Positions 8,191 to 17,373 of a stretch of DNA of 64,000 nucleotides are shown here, piece by piece. The notes under the pieces are model-generated. The model ran no database searches and was not told where the DNA came from. It saw only the letters and a program-made list of their open reading frames with translations. The translations under genes and the position numbers were made by a program. How positions within the stretch are numbered: position 1 is the stretch's first letter; each line of letters begins with the position of its first letter. The stretch is from positions 62,001 to 126,000 of the forward strand of contig NZ_FZOI01000005.1 of assembly GCF_900188385.1 (NCBI RefSeq). The letters are read 5' to 3'. Source of the stretch: Azospirillum sp. RU38E. Its GTDB lineage: Bacteria > Pseudomonadota > Alphaproteobacteria > Azospirillales > Azospirillaceae.

Positions 8191-10620
8191 ATGACACGAG
8201 GGCGCAACACCCGGACCCATCGCCTTGCCCTGGCCACGGCCGGCAGCCTGCTGGCGCTGCTGGCCCTGCCGGCCGCCGCACAGGACCAGATTGAAGAAAT
8301 CATCGTCACCGCGCAGAAGCGGTCGGAAAATGTGCAGGATGTGCCGATCGCCGTCAGCGCCTTTTCCGCCGAAGCGCTGGAGACCAAGGGCATCACCGAT
8401 GTGCAGAACATCGCCGCCATCGCCCCCAATATCAATCTGGATGCCGGTTCGCCGTTTTCCGGCTCGCCCTCGGTGCTGTCCGCCTCCATCCGCGGTATCG
8501 GCCAGGATGATTTCGCCTTCAACCTGGACCCTGGTGTCGGCGTCTATGTTGATGGTGTCTATCTGGCGCGCACCACCGGCGCCAATGCCGACCTGATGGA
8601 TGTCGGCCATATCGAAGTGTTGAAGGGCCCACAGGGCACCTTGTTCGGGCGTAATACCATTGGTGGCGCCATCAGCATCGTCACCCGCCAGCCGGCCGAA
8701 CAGTTCGGTGCCACGGCATCCGTCACCGGCGGCAGCCTGAACCGGTTCGATGTGGGCGTGGCCGCTGATGTGCCGCTGACCGACACGCTGTTCAGTTCCT
8801 GGGCCTTTTCATCGAAGAAGCGTGACGGCTATCTGAAGGTGGAGAAGTTCCCCGGCACCGCCGGCACCGTCACCGACCTGACGCCGCTGAACCGCGCCGG
8901 GTCCGGCACGTCCGACCGCCAGGGCAATATTGACAGCCATACCGCCCGCGGCAAGCTGTTCTGGAAGGGCAATGGCAGCGTCACCAACACGCTGAGCTTT
9001 GATTATACCCGTGACCGTTCCACCACCACCAACAACCTGCTGGCCACCAACCCCGCCGGCGGTTTGCTGGCCATCTATAACCTGTGCGTCAGCAACCCGG
9101 CCCCGGTGATTGCCGCCATCAGTGCCGCCCCCGGCAACCCCAATTTCACCAATGCCTGCGTGGTGCCGCGTGCGGTGGTGGGCACACCGCTGACCGGTGC
9201 CGGCACGCGGCTGCCCTATGATAACCGGTTCCTGACCAAGGATATCGACAAGACCTATGGCAGCAATCTCAGCTTCTCCCGCCTGCAGACCTTCGGGTTC
9301 ACCAACACGCTGGATTGGGACATTGACGATGATATGGGGCTGAAATCCATCACCTCCTACCGCCGCCTGCTCTGGTCGGCGGGACTGGATGCTGATGGTT
9401 CGCCGCTGAACATGGCCGACCTGTCCTTCACCATGAAGCAATATCAGCTCAGCCAGGAATTACAGCTCACCGGTACAGCGTTCAGCGACAAGCTGCATTA
9501 TGTCTATGGCCTCTATTACTTCAACGAAGGCGGCAGCCTGCATGATTTCGTGACCTTCAACGAAGGTCTGCTGCAGCTGGACGGGCCCAATGTGCTGGAA
9601 ACCAGTTCGGCCGCCGCCTATACCCACCTGAATTACAAGCTGACCGACAAGCTGGGCCTGACCGTGGGTGCCCGCTATACCTGGGAGCATAAGACGTTCG
9701 AGGGCGCGCAGTCCGACCTGAACGCGCTGAATTACAAGCTGTCCGGCTGCTATCCGGTGTCGGAGGCCTGCCGCGTGGCCCTGGGCTTCCCCGTACCGGG
9801 CGAGCCGCTGCGTTACTATCCGGCCGGGGAGAATGAGAAGACCTATTACATCTTCACCCCCCGTTTGGGGGCGGAATACCACATCACCGATGATGTGATG
9901 GGCTATGGTTCCTGGTCCAAGGGCTTCAAGTCCGGCGGCTGGACGACGCGCCTGTCCAACCCGCTGTCCACCGCCCCCGGTTTCGGCCCGGAAAAAGCCG
10001 AAACCTTTGAACTGGGCGTGAAATCGGAACTGCTGGACCGCCGCCTGCGCCTGAACGTGGCGGGTTTCCGCACCGATTATAGCGGCATCCAGCTGAACTT
10101 CCAGGAAGGTGTTTCGCCCACCCTGCGCAATGCCGGTGAGGCGCGCATCTGGGGTGGGGAAGCCGAGTTCCAGGCCCTGCTGGGCAATGGCTTCACCCTG
10201 GATGGCACGCTGGGTTACCTGCACGCCCGCTATCAGGAGGTGGATCCCGGCGCCCTGGGTGTGACGCTGGACAGCCGCCTGCCCAAGACGCCGACGCTGA
10301 AATTCAGCCTCAGCCCGTCTTACACGGCCGACCTGCCCAACGACGCCACCCTGCGCTTCGGTGTGGACTATACCCATACTGGGGCCATGTATAATGACAG
10401 CGCCAACACGGAACTGCTGCGCCGCCCGTCAATCGACATGGTCAATCTCTCCGTCACCTATACAGCACCCGACGGGCGCTGGTCGGCCACGGTGGGCGGC
10501 ACCAACATCACCGATGAACGGTACCTGACCACCGGCAACCAGAATGATGCCGCCGGCGCCACCTTCGGCAGCTACAACGCCCCGGCCCAGTGGTACGCGA
10601 CGTTGAAATATAAATACTGA
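8191..10620 (+). CDS. TonB-dependent outer-membrane receptor, no signalling domain
   Basis: An 809-residue TonB-dependent receptor. A signal peptide (hydrophobic L-L-A-L-L-A-L-P-A-A-A-Q, cleavage near residue 31) is followed at once by the TonB box-like E-E-I-I-V-T-A-Q-K-R. The plug domain has V-L-K-G-P-Q-G-T-L-F-G-R-N-T-I-G-G-A-I, and a 22-strand barrel ends in aromatic Y-K-Y. There is no N-terminal STN domain, so it does not signal to a FecR. The start has GGAGG nine bases upstream. Its divergent pairing with a ferulate operon suggests uptake of aromatic monomers or oligomers. TonB-dependent aromatic uptake is known for DdvT in SYK-6. A siderophore role cannot be excluded. Confidence 0.9.
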   Translation: MTRGRNTRTHRLALATAGSLLALLALPAAAQDQIEEIIVTAQKRSENVQDVPIAVSAFSAEALETKGITDVQNIAAIAPNINLDAGSPFSGSPSVLSASIRGIGQDDFAFNLDPGVGVYVDGVYLARTTGANADLMDVGHIEVLKGPQGTLFGRNTIGGAISIVTRQPAEQFGATASVTGGSLNRFDVGVAADVPLTDTLFSSWAFSSKKRDGYLKVEKFPGTAGTVTDLTPLNRAGSGTSDRQGNIDSHTARGKLFWKGNGSVTNTLSFDYTRDRSTTTNNLLATNPAGGLLAIYNLCVSNPAPVIAAISAAPGNPNFTNACVVPRAVVGTPLTGAGTRLPYDNRFLTKDIDKTYGSNLSFSRLQTFGFTNTLDWDIDDDMGLKSITSYRRLLWSAGLDADGSPLNMADLSFTMKQYQLSQELQLTGTAFSDKLHYVYGLYYFNEGGSLHDFVTFNEGLLQLDGPNVLETSSAAAYTHLNYKLTDKLGLTVGARYTWEHKTFEGAQSDLNALNYKLSGCYPVSEACRVALGFPVPGEPLRYYPAGENEKTYYIFTPRLGAEYHITDDVMGYGSWSKGFKSGGWTTRLSNPLSTAPGFGPEKAETFELGVKSELLDRRLRLNVAGFRTDYSGIQLNFQEGVSPTLRNAGEARIWGGEAEFQALLGNGFTLDGTLGYLHARYQEVDPGALGVTLDSRLPKTPTLKFSLSPSYTADLPNDATLRFGVDYTHTGAMYNDSANTELLRRPSIDMVNLSVTYTAPDGRWSATVGGTNITDERYLTTGNQNDAAGATFGSYNAPAQWYATLKYKY

Positions 10621-10656
10621 TCAAGAAGCCCCCCGCTTCTGCCCGGCCAACTTGCT

Positions 10657-10690
10657 GCGGCATCGGCTTACCCGCCGATGCCGCTTTTTT
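10657..10690 (+). terminator. Rho-independent terminator of the TonB receptor gene
   Basis: A perfect 11-bp stem (GCGGCATCGGC at 10657-10667 with GCCGATGCCGC at 10674-10684) is followed by six T residues. It begins 37 bp after the receptor stop codon and ends just before the converging flgD stop. Confidence 0.92.
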
Positions 10691-10692
10691 CG

Positions 10693-11343
10693 TCAGGCCG
10701 CCGAGAGGATGGCGTCGCGCGCGACGCTGACGCCGGTGGAAAGGTCGAACTTCGTCTCCCCGTCCGCACGGCGCACGCGGGTGACCGTGGCATCATAGGT
10801 GACGCTGGTGCCCGCCACGGCCTTGCCGGCCTCGTCCTTGGCATCCACGACGACGGTATAGGTGCCGTCGGCCAGCTTCACCCCATCCGAATTCTTGCCG
10901 TCCCAGGACAGGTCATAGGTGCCGGCGGTGCTGGAACTGCTGAAGCTGCGCACCACGGCCCCATCGGCATCCACAATATGCACGCCGACGCTGGCCGCCC
11001 CCTTGGGCACGGTATAGCGGGCGGCCAGCACGCCGTCCTTCAGGCCGACCTCGTCGCCCTCCACCTCCACCTTGCGGCCGATATAACTGAGATCGATCCG
11101 TTCGGAGGTGGATTTCAGCTCCGTCAGCACATCGCCCAGCTTGCCATTGGATTGAACCTGCTGTTCCACCGTGGAGAACTGGGCCAGCTGGGCCACCCAT
11201 TGGGTGCTGTCCATCGGCTTGGTCGGATCCTGATTGCGCACCTGGGCCACCATCAGCTTCAGGAACGCATTGATATCGGCGGTCAGTTGGGTCTTGGCCG
11301 GGCTTTGACCACCATCATTGCCGGTGATGCCAGAAACACTCAT
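10693..11343 (-). CDS. flgD: Flagellar hook assembly scaffolding protein FlgD
   Basis: A 216-residue hook-capping protein that guides assembly of FlgE subunits at the tip of the growing hook. The N-terminal export and assembly region carries the FlgD hallmark F-L-x-L-M-V-A-Q-V-R-N-Q-D-P-T-K-P-M-D-S-T-Q-W-V-x-Q-L-A-Q-F-S. The C-terminal half has the tudor/FnIII-like FLG-FnIII segment with the Y-D-L-S-W-D-G-K-N-S-D-G pattern. I chose the ATG at 11343, which has AGGA eight bases upstream, over the ATG two codons earlier that overlaps the ribosome-binding site. It follows fliK on the same strand with a very short gap. No other flagellar gene is in the window. Confidence 0.93.
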   Translation of the reverse strand: MSVSGITGNDGGQSPAKTQLTADINAFLKLMVAQVRNQDPTKPMDSTQWVAQLAQFSTVEQQVQSNGKLGDVLTELKSTSERIDLSYIGRKVEVEGDEVGLKDGVLAARYTVPKGAASVGVHIVDADGAVVRSFSSSSTAGTYDLSWDGKNSDGVKLADGTYTVVVDAKDEAGKAVAGTSVTYDATVTRVRRADGETKFDLSTGVSVARDAILSAA

Positions 11344-11357
11344 GGCCATCTTCCTTT

Positions 11358-12941
11358 TCAGATCTGGATATCGACAAGGCTGTCGGAGGTATAAAGGGTC
11401 GGCGACAGGGGATCGGCGACCGGTTCGGATGCTGCCATGCCATAGGCCAGCCCGCCGCGCCGGTTGCCGGCCTGGGCTTCGGCCCACTGGCCCGCCCCTT
11501 CGCGCAGGGAGAATTGCAGGCCGCCACCGGAGAGCTGCAGCCCGCCCTGTTCCACCGCGCGTTCCAGCAGGCGGGCATCGCGTTGCAGCAGGTCCAGGGT
11601 GGCAGGGCGTTCCGCGGCGATGTGGGCCGTCACCCGGCCATCCTGCAATTCCAGCTTCACCTCCACCCGGCCCAGCGTCTCCGGGTCCAGCCGCACGGTC
11701 AGGGTGGTGCGGCCTTCGGAAACGGCCTGCTCGATGCGGCCGGTCAGCTGGGCTGCCGGGGACAGGTGACTGGCAGACGCGCGGCGCGCTGCCTGCGGGC
11801 CGGTGCTGGCCGCCACCTCCCGCGCCGCCGTCACGGCGCTGGTGGCAGGCTGGTCAGCCGGGAAAGCCGCCGCCGGTTCGGGCAGCGGATCGGGACGGGC
11901 AGCGGCGACAGGGGCCGGGGCCGGCACGGGTGCGGGCTGTTCCCCCGCCCCCTGCGGGGCGGGGCGCAGGGCGCCGGCCGGATCATCACCGTCGGCCGCC
12001 TTGCCAGATTTGACGGGTGCGGGAACGGCGGAAGCGTCCCCCAGCCCCGGCAGGTCCGTCGCCCGCGGATCGCCATCGGCGGTGATCGGTGCGGCAGCCC
12101 GCGCGGGCCGGAGACGCGGTGTATCGGCGGGCGCCGCTGCTGCCGGGGGGATCGCAGCAACAGGTGTCGCCACGGCAACGGCTTCGGCAGCGGGATCGAC
12201 AGCGATCGATGCCTCTGCCGTCCCCGTCAGGCGTGGCGGTATATGCCGGTCCGACGGGGCAACGGCGCTGGACGCCACCGCCGCCAGCCGTTCGGAAGGC
12301 GCGGTGATAAGGGAGGGGGAATTGTCGGTGACCGGTTGCGTGTCAGGCACGGGCGCCGGGGTTTCCGGCTGCACCAAGGCGGCAAACGGTGGCGTGGCAC
12401 TGACGGGCAGCGATCCGGGCAACAATGACGCGGGCTCCAGCCCCTCCGCCTGGGGGGGGATGGCAGAACCCGCCGGCCATTGCGGCGGGGACATCGCATC
12501 GGAAACGGGAATAGCCGGTGCAGCCGGCACGGACGGGATCGGTACCGCCGGCACAGCGTCACCGGGCGGGGTGCTGGCGGCCGGCAGCGTGACCGGGCTG
12601 ATATCCAGGGACGCGTCGGTTCCCGCCGGGGCCTGTTGCGCCATGGCTGGCTGCGGCGCGGATTGCCATCCGGCCAGTTGCATCAAGGCGGCAGCCAGGG
12701 AGGCACCCTCCGCCGTCTGATCCGGCCGGGCCGGCTGCGGGGCGCTGTTCTTGTCGGGCGCGGTACCGGTGGAGGAGACGCCATCCGGCGCCGGTGCCGC
12801 GCCCCCCAGCAGCGATGCGATCAGCGCATCAAAACCCACCCCGGATGCCGGCCCGGCCGCGCCAGGGAGGGTGCGGCCGGGGGCGATGGCGCCCCCTTCC
12901 AGGGAAACAGCAGGAACCGGTATGGCGTTCAGCGGCGGCAT
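11358..12941 (-). CDS. fliK: Flagellar hook-length control protein FliK
   Basis: A 527-residue protein with the FliK layout. A long low-complexity Pro/Ala-rich region (about residues 30-420) acts as the ruler. A compact C-terminal Flg_hook domain follows, with T-L-T-V-R-L-D-P-E-T-L-G-R-V-E-V-K-L and L-L-E-R-A-V-E-Q-G-G-L-Q-L, and it switches secretion from hook to filament subunits. The start chosen is the ATG at 12941, which has GGGGGAGG seven bases upstream. An earlier ATG at 12986 is preceded only by C residues. It directly precedes flgD and is presumably co-transcribed with it. The ruler region is poorly conserved, so the call rests on the C-terminal domain and on gene order. Confidence 0.88.
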   Translation of the reverse strand: MPPLNAIPVPAVSLEGGAIAPGRTLPGAAGPASGVGFDALIASLLGGAAPAPDGVSSTGTAPDKNSAPQPARPDQTAEGASLAAALMQLAGWQSAPQPAMAQQAPAGTDASLDISPVTLPAASTPPGDAVPAVPIPSVPAAPAIPVSDAMSPPQWPAGSAIPPQAEGLEPASLLPGSLPVSATPPFAALVQPETPAPVPDTQPVTDNSPSLITAPSERLAAVASSAVAPSDRHIPPRLTGTAEASIAVDPAAEAVAVATPVAAIPPAAAAPADTPRLRPARAAAPITADGDPRATDLPGLGDASAVPAPVKSGKAADGDDPAGALRPAPQGAGEQPAPVPAPAPVAAARPDPLPEPAAAFPADQPATSAVTAAREVAASTGPQAARRASASHLSPAAQLTGRIEQAVSEGRTTLTVRLDPETLGRVEVKLELQDGRVTAHIAAERPATLDLLQRDARLLERAVEQGGLQLSGGGLQFSLREGAGQWAEAQAGNRRGGLAYGMAASEPVADPLSPTLYTSDSLVDIQI

Positions 12942-13034
12942 CAGCCGGCCTCCCCCTGGGACAAACAGCGATGGCGATTGAACCATGGGGGGATTAAGGC
13001 CGGTTTTAAGCGGGACCGCCGCCGGTCTGTGCGA

Positions 13035-15578
13035 TCAGAAGCGATAGCGCAGGCCGGCACCATATGTCGCCGGTTCCCCCACCAGCCGGGCCGCCCCGTT
13101 CAGTTCGGGGAAATAGACCTTGTCGGTGATGTTGCGGCCATAGAGATAGACGGTCCAGTCCCCGGGCGCCGTCAGTTCCAGGCGCGCATTCAGCAACGTA
13201 TAGGCCTTGGCTGTATTGTTGGGCAGGGCGTTCAGCCGGTTGCTTTCCTTGCCATGGTGGGACAGGTCGATCCGGCTGCCCAGCACCCAGCCGTCAAACA
13301 GGTCGATATTGTGGATCAGCGCCACATTGGCGGTGATATCCGGGGCGCCGGGCAGCGGGTCGCCCACCGTGGCCAGCACATCGGCGATGCGCTTGGAGGT
13401 GAACTGGGTGATCTTGGTATCCAGATAGGCGGCCGACGCCTTCAGGTCCAAACTCTGCCCGTCCAGCCGCAGCAGCCCCGCCTGTACCGATGCCTCCACC
13501 CCGCGCGACCAGGCACGGCCGACATTGGTACGGCCGTTGGTATCGTTGGAAAGCCGCGTGGTGGCCTGCAAATCCTTGAACCAATAGCCGAACCCGTCCA
13601 GCGACACCCGGATGCGATCGCGCGTCCAGCGCACCCCGCCTTCCACCGACTGCACGGTTTCCGACTTGAACGGCAGCGTCTCTTCATAGGTGAAGATGGA
13701 GGTGCCGTCGAACCCGCCGCCGCGATAGCCGGTGCCATAGGAGGCGAACAGGTTCAGCTCCTCATTGGCGAACCATTGCAGGGTGACGCGGCCCGACAGA
13801 TTGTCATCATCAAAGGCGCGGTCCCAGCGAAACGGGCTGGTGGTGCCGAAGCTTTTGGCGAAGGTGGAGATGCCCCAAGGGTTCAGGTCGATATTGCTGC
13901 CCTGGAAATCGGCATTGTCGCGCGTATAGCGCAGCCCCAGCGACAGGCGCAGGCTGTCGGAGATGTTCCAGTCACCCTGGCCGAACAGGGCCATGCTGTC
14001 ACGCGTCTGCGAATAGGGGGACTGATAGACCGACAGCACGGTGAAGCTGGTCCACAGACTGTCGAAATCCACATCATCGCTGACATAGAAGGCACCCAGC
14101 AGCCAGTCGAACGTCCCGCCCCGGTCATCGCTGATCCGCGCCTCGAAAGAGACCTGGCTCAAGCGGTCGTCAAATTCGAACTGATATCCCGGATAGGGCG
14201 TGCCATCGCCATTGCCGCCGCCCTTGCGGGTGCTGTCCTGCCAACCGGCCAGCACGGTCAGGTTCAAATTATCGGCCAGCCGATGTTCTAGTGTGCCGGA
14301 CAGGCCCTTCATGTCGATATGGTGCCGGTAATATTGCGCCGTATAAAAACGATAGGGATCGGCATCCTCCCCCGCATTCATCTGCGTATTGTCCTGGGCC
14401 AGGGCCAGCCGGTCATATTGCCTTGTATCGCCGCGGTCGCGGCTGCCGAAGGCCTTGATCGTCAGGCTGGTTTCCTCGGCCAGTTGCAGGGCGATGGTGC
14501 CGCGCGCGGCGAACAGATCCTTGTCGCCAAACCCGTCGCGGGTGCCGGGGTCGCTGATGGCCGGCACCTGGGTCTGTACCTTCCCCCCGACGGAAGGGCG
14601 ATATCCGGCCAGCCGGCCCGCCCCCATGCCTTCCATGAAGCCGCCGCCCTGTTCACCGAAAACCGCCAGCCGGATACCCACCTTGTCGGAAACGGGGCCG
14701 CCCACGGCCGCCTCAAACCCGGTATAATCATGGCTGCCGGCCTTCAGATCGACATAGCCTTCCAGCCTGTCGCCCGGCCCCTTGGTGATGGCATTGATCA
14801 CGCCCGCCGTGGTGTTGCGGCCATAAAGCGTACCCTGCGGGCCCTTCAGCACCTCGATCCGCTCCAGATCGAACAGGGGCGTGCCCAAATAGGCGTTGGA
14901 GGTCTGGTAGATGCCATCGACATGCAGCGCCACCGAGGGGTTGCCATTGGGCTTGTAATCATCGGCCCCGCCGATGCCCCGGATGGAGAGCAGCCCGTAA
15001 TTGGCCCCGCCGAACGCGTAATTGATGGACAGGCCCGGCACCTCATCCACCAGCCGGGTGAAATCGGTGACGCCGCGCTTGGCCACCTCTTCCCCATCCA
15101 TCACCGCCAGCGCGGCGGGCACGAATTCAATCGGCTCGGCGCGCTTTTGCGCCGTCACCAGAATCTCCTCCAGCACCAGCGGTTCCGCCGCCGCAGGTGC
15201 GGCGGCGTGGGGTGCGGCGGCGGGGTGCGGCTTGGCCTTGGGGGCCGCCGGAGCCATGGCCGGGGCCAGCGTGACGGAGCCATCGGCCTCCACCACCGCG
15301 CGCAAGCCCGACCCGGCCAGCATGATATCGATGGCCGTGGTGAAATCCGCCACCTTGTCGATGGCGACGGAGCGGCGGCCTTGCACCATCTCCGGCGTGA
15401 ACAGCACATTGCGGCCGGACTGGCGGGCCAGCGCCATCAGGGCGGCCGACAAATCCTGTGCCGGCACGCTATAGCCGGGCTGCACCCCCTGCCCCACCTG
15501 CGCCATGGCGGGCAGTGACAGGCTGCCCGAAAGAATGGTGCCCGCCAGCAGGCAATGGTTCAGCATACGCGCAAACAT
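13035..15578 (-). CDS. TonB-dependent transducing receptor with STN signalling domain (FecA type)
   Basis: An 847-residue outer-membrane receptor. After the signal peptide (cleavage near A-M-A-Q) comes the STN domain (about residues 35-105, with V-P-A-Q-D-L-S-A-A-L-M-A-L-A-R-Q-S-G), used to signal through FecR. An Ala/Pro-rich linker follows, then the TonB box region L-E-E-I-L-V-T-A-Q-K-R, the plug with V-L-K-G-P-Q-G-T-L-Y-G-R-N-T, and the barrel ending in Y-R-F. It is the last gene after fecI and fecR, the usual cell-surface signalling arrangement. The substrate is probably a ferric siderophore or another iron chelate, given the reductive iron genes immediately upstream. That is inferred from context. 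Confidence 0.9.
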   Translation of the reverse strand: MFARMLNHCLLAGTILSGSLSLPAMAQVGQGVQPGYSVPAQDLSAALMALARQSGRNVLFTPEMVQGRRSVAIDKVADFTTAIDIMLAGSGLRAVVEADGSVTLAPAMAPAAPKAKPHPAAAPHAAAPAAAEPLVLEEILVTAQKRAEPIEFVPAALAVMDGEEVAKRGVTDFTRLVDEVPGLSINYAFGGANYGLLSIRGIGGADDYKPNGNPSVALHVDGIYQTSNAYLGTPLFDLERIEVLKGPQGTLYGRNTTAGVINAITKGPGDRLEGYVDLKAGSHDYTGFEAAVGGPVSDKVGIRLAVFGEQGGGFMEGMGAGRLAGYRPSVGGKVQTQVPAISDPGTRDGFGDKDLFAARGTIALQLAEETSLTIKAFGSRDRGDTRQYDRLALAQDNTQMNAGEDADPYRFYTAQYYRHHIDMKGLSGTLEHRLADNLNLTVLAGWQDSTRKGGGNGDGTPYPGYQFEFDDRLSQVSFEARISDDRGGTFDWLLGAFYVSDDVDFDSLWTSFTVLSVYQSPYSQTRDSMALFGQGDWNISDSLRLSLGLRYTRDNADFQGSNIDLNPWGISTFAKSFGTTSPFRWDRAFDDDNLSGRVTLQWFANEELNLFASYGTGYRGGGFDGTSIFTYEETLPFKSETVQSVEGGVRWTRDRIRVSLDGFGYWFKDLQATTRLSNDTNGRTNVGRAWSRGVEASVQAGLLRLDGQSLDLKASAAYLDTKITQFTSKRIADVLATVGDPLPGAPDITANVALIHNIDLFDGWVLGSRIDLSHHGKESNRLNALPNNTAKAYTLLNARLELTAPGDWTVYLYGRNITDKVYFPELNGAARLVGEPATYGAGLRYRF

Positions 15579-15713
15579 CTATTCCCCCGTCATCACTCTA
15601 TCCGGTCTCGCCCGGTGACAAACAGAGACGCAGGGGACACAGAGATTCCGGGATTACTTAAAACTTTCACATTTGAGGGGGCAAGGTGCTGCTGATTTGT
15701 TGCCGACGCTGCC

Positions 15714-16733
15714 TCACCCCACCGGTTCCACCACCACCCGGCCGGGGGCTGACTGGTGCCAGCGCACCTTGTACAGCCGACTGACAGCGTTCAGAAAGGC
15801 GATCAGGTCGCTGTTGCGGTAAACCCCGCTGACCTTCAGTTCCGCCGCGCCCGGCAGCACCTGCACATCCACCGGCGTGTAGCGGGCGAATTCGGCCAGG
15901 GCCACTGTCAGCGGCGTGGCCTCGAACGCCACCTGCCCCTGCCGCCAGGCAAATTCACGGGCGGCGTCGCTGCTGGCGACGGCCAGCTTGCCATCGACCG
16001 CCAGATCGGCCCGCTGGCCGGGGGTCAGCCGGGTCAGCAACCGGTCATCGGCCAGGCGCCGCAGATCGACCCCGCCTTCCGCCAGGAAAACCCGTGTCCC
16101 CGCTGCCGTGTCGCGCACGCTGAACCGGGTGCCGGTGGCCCGGACGGACAAGGTGTTATCGCGCACGGTGAAGGGGCGGAAATCGCCATGGGCAACGGTG
16201 AATTCCGCCTCCCCCCGCTCCAGCCGCACATCGCGGCCCAGCCAGCCGTAATCCACCGTCAGCACCGTATCGGTGTTCAGCCGCAGCAGGCTGCCATCGG
16301 GCAGGGGGACTTCCACCATCTGGCCGATGGCAGAACGGTAGGTCTGTTGCGTGGCATAATTGGCGGGCGGGAAAATGCTGACCACCGCCAGTGCCGCCGC
16401 CGCCAGCGCACCGGCACCGGCCAGCGCCATGGACCAGGGCCGTGCCGGCCGGGCCGGTGGCCGGGTGGAGGGGCCGGCCAGCCGCAGGCCACGGGCGCGG
16501 CGGCGCTCTGCCTGGATCAGCGGGTCATCGGCCAGATCGCCACTGGCACGCCAGCCGCTTTCCACCAGATGCATGGCACTGCCATGGCGCGGATCGGCAT
16601 AAAGCCAGCCGGTAAATTCATCCCAATCGGCATCGCTGGCCTCCCCGCCGGTCAGGCGGGAGAGCCAGGCGGCGGCATCGGCCAGCAGCCCCTCATCAAT
16701 ATGGTGATGTGCGTTTCCCGAACCAACTGTCAT
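15714..16733 (-). CDS. fecR: FecR-family anti-sigma factor / signal transducer
   Basis: A 339-residue inner-membrane protein that relays receptor occupancy to the FecI sigma factor. The N-terminal cytoplasmic region (DUF4880-like, about residues 14-65) contains A-A-A-W-L-S-R-L-T and the W-x-E-F-x-x-W-L-x-x-D-P-x-H pattern. One membrane helix lies around residues 100-120. The periplasmic FecR domain follows, with L-P-D-G-S-x-L-x-L-N-T-D-T, then a C-terminal DUF4974/STN-like domain that contacts the receptor. Its start codon overlaps the fecI stop as ATGA, so the two are translationally coupled. The transducing receptor follows 135 bp downstream. Confidence 0.93.
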   Translation of the reverse strand: MTVGSGNAHHHIDEGLLADAAAWLSRLTGGEASDADWDEFTGWLYADPRHGSAMHLVESGWRASGDLADDPLIQAERRRARGLRLAGPSTRPPARPARPWSMALAGAGALAAAALAVVSIFPPANYATQQTYRSAIGQMVEVPLPDGSLLRLNTDTVLTVDYGWLGRDVRLERGEAEFTVAHGDFRPFTVRDNTLSVRATGTRFSVRDTAAGTRVFLAEGGVDLRRLADDRLLTRLTPGQRADLAVDGKLAVASSDAAREFAWRQGQVAFEATPLTVALAEFARYTPVDVQVLPGAAELKVSGVYRNSDLIAFLNAVSRLYKVRWHQSAPGRVVVEPVG

Positions 16734-17272
16734 GCCTGATCGGCCACCCGCCGGGCCAGATGAATCATCGCGCGCTCAATATGCCGTCCCACCGCCACGG
16801 TGGGGATGCCCAGGCGCGCTGCAATTTCCTTATGCGACATACCCTCGTAACGGGCAAGCACGAAGGATTGCCGGCAAACCGGGTCCAGTTCCAGCAGGGC
16901 CGCGCGCACGGCGGCCAGCCGCTGGCGCCCGGCGGTGGCCGCTTCCGGCGATGTGGCGCCGCCATCGCAGACCTCAATCGCCTCGTCAAAGGCGACATGG
17001 CGGTCGCGCACCCGCGCCTTGTCACGCCGGAACCGGTCGATCCAGACGCTCGACGCCACACGCATCAGCATGTCGCGCCAATTGGCCACCCGCTGCCCAT
17101 CCACCCGTGCCGCCAGCACCCGGCAATAGACATCCTGCACATGGTCATCCACCTCATCCGCCGCCTCAACGCGGCGGGCGAAATAGGCGCGCAGGGCGGC
17201 GCGGTGGTCGGCATGGTCCAGCGCCTCCGTACCGGGGCGCGGCGGGAGCGGACGGTTTTTCAAAGGGGGCAT
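16730..17272 (-). CDS. fecI: ECF sigma factor, FecI-like
   Basis: A 180-residue extracytoplasmic-function sigma factor. The region 2 signature (E-V-D-D-H-V-Q-D-V-Y-C-R-V-L followed by N-W-R-D-M-L-M-R-V-A) and the region 4 HTH (S-H-K-E-I-A-A-R-L-G-I-P-T-V-A-V-G-R-H-I) are both present. It should direct RNA polymerase to the receptor promoter when the FecR pathway is active. It starts at an ATG with GGAG upstream and overlaps fecR by four bases. The 101 bp between it and the upstream diflavin reductase gene hold its likely promoter, but I do not see a convincing Fur box there. Confidence 0.93.
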   Translation of the reverse strand: MPPLKNRPLPPRPGTEALDHADHRAALRAYFARRVEAADEVDDHVQDVYCRVLAARVDGQRVANWRDMLMRVASSVWIDRFRRDKARVRDRHVAFDEAIEVCDGGATSPEAATAGRQRLAAVRAALLELDPVCRQSFVLARYEGMSHKEIAARLGIPTVAVGRHIERAMIHLARRVADQA

Positions 17273-17373
17273 GGCCGTCTCCGTTACCGGTCGGGTTGAC
17301 CCAAGAAAGAGGGGCCGCCCCTATAGCACCGGTTCCGCGACAGTTTCGTGTAAGCGGAATGACAGAGAGCCCG

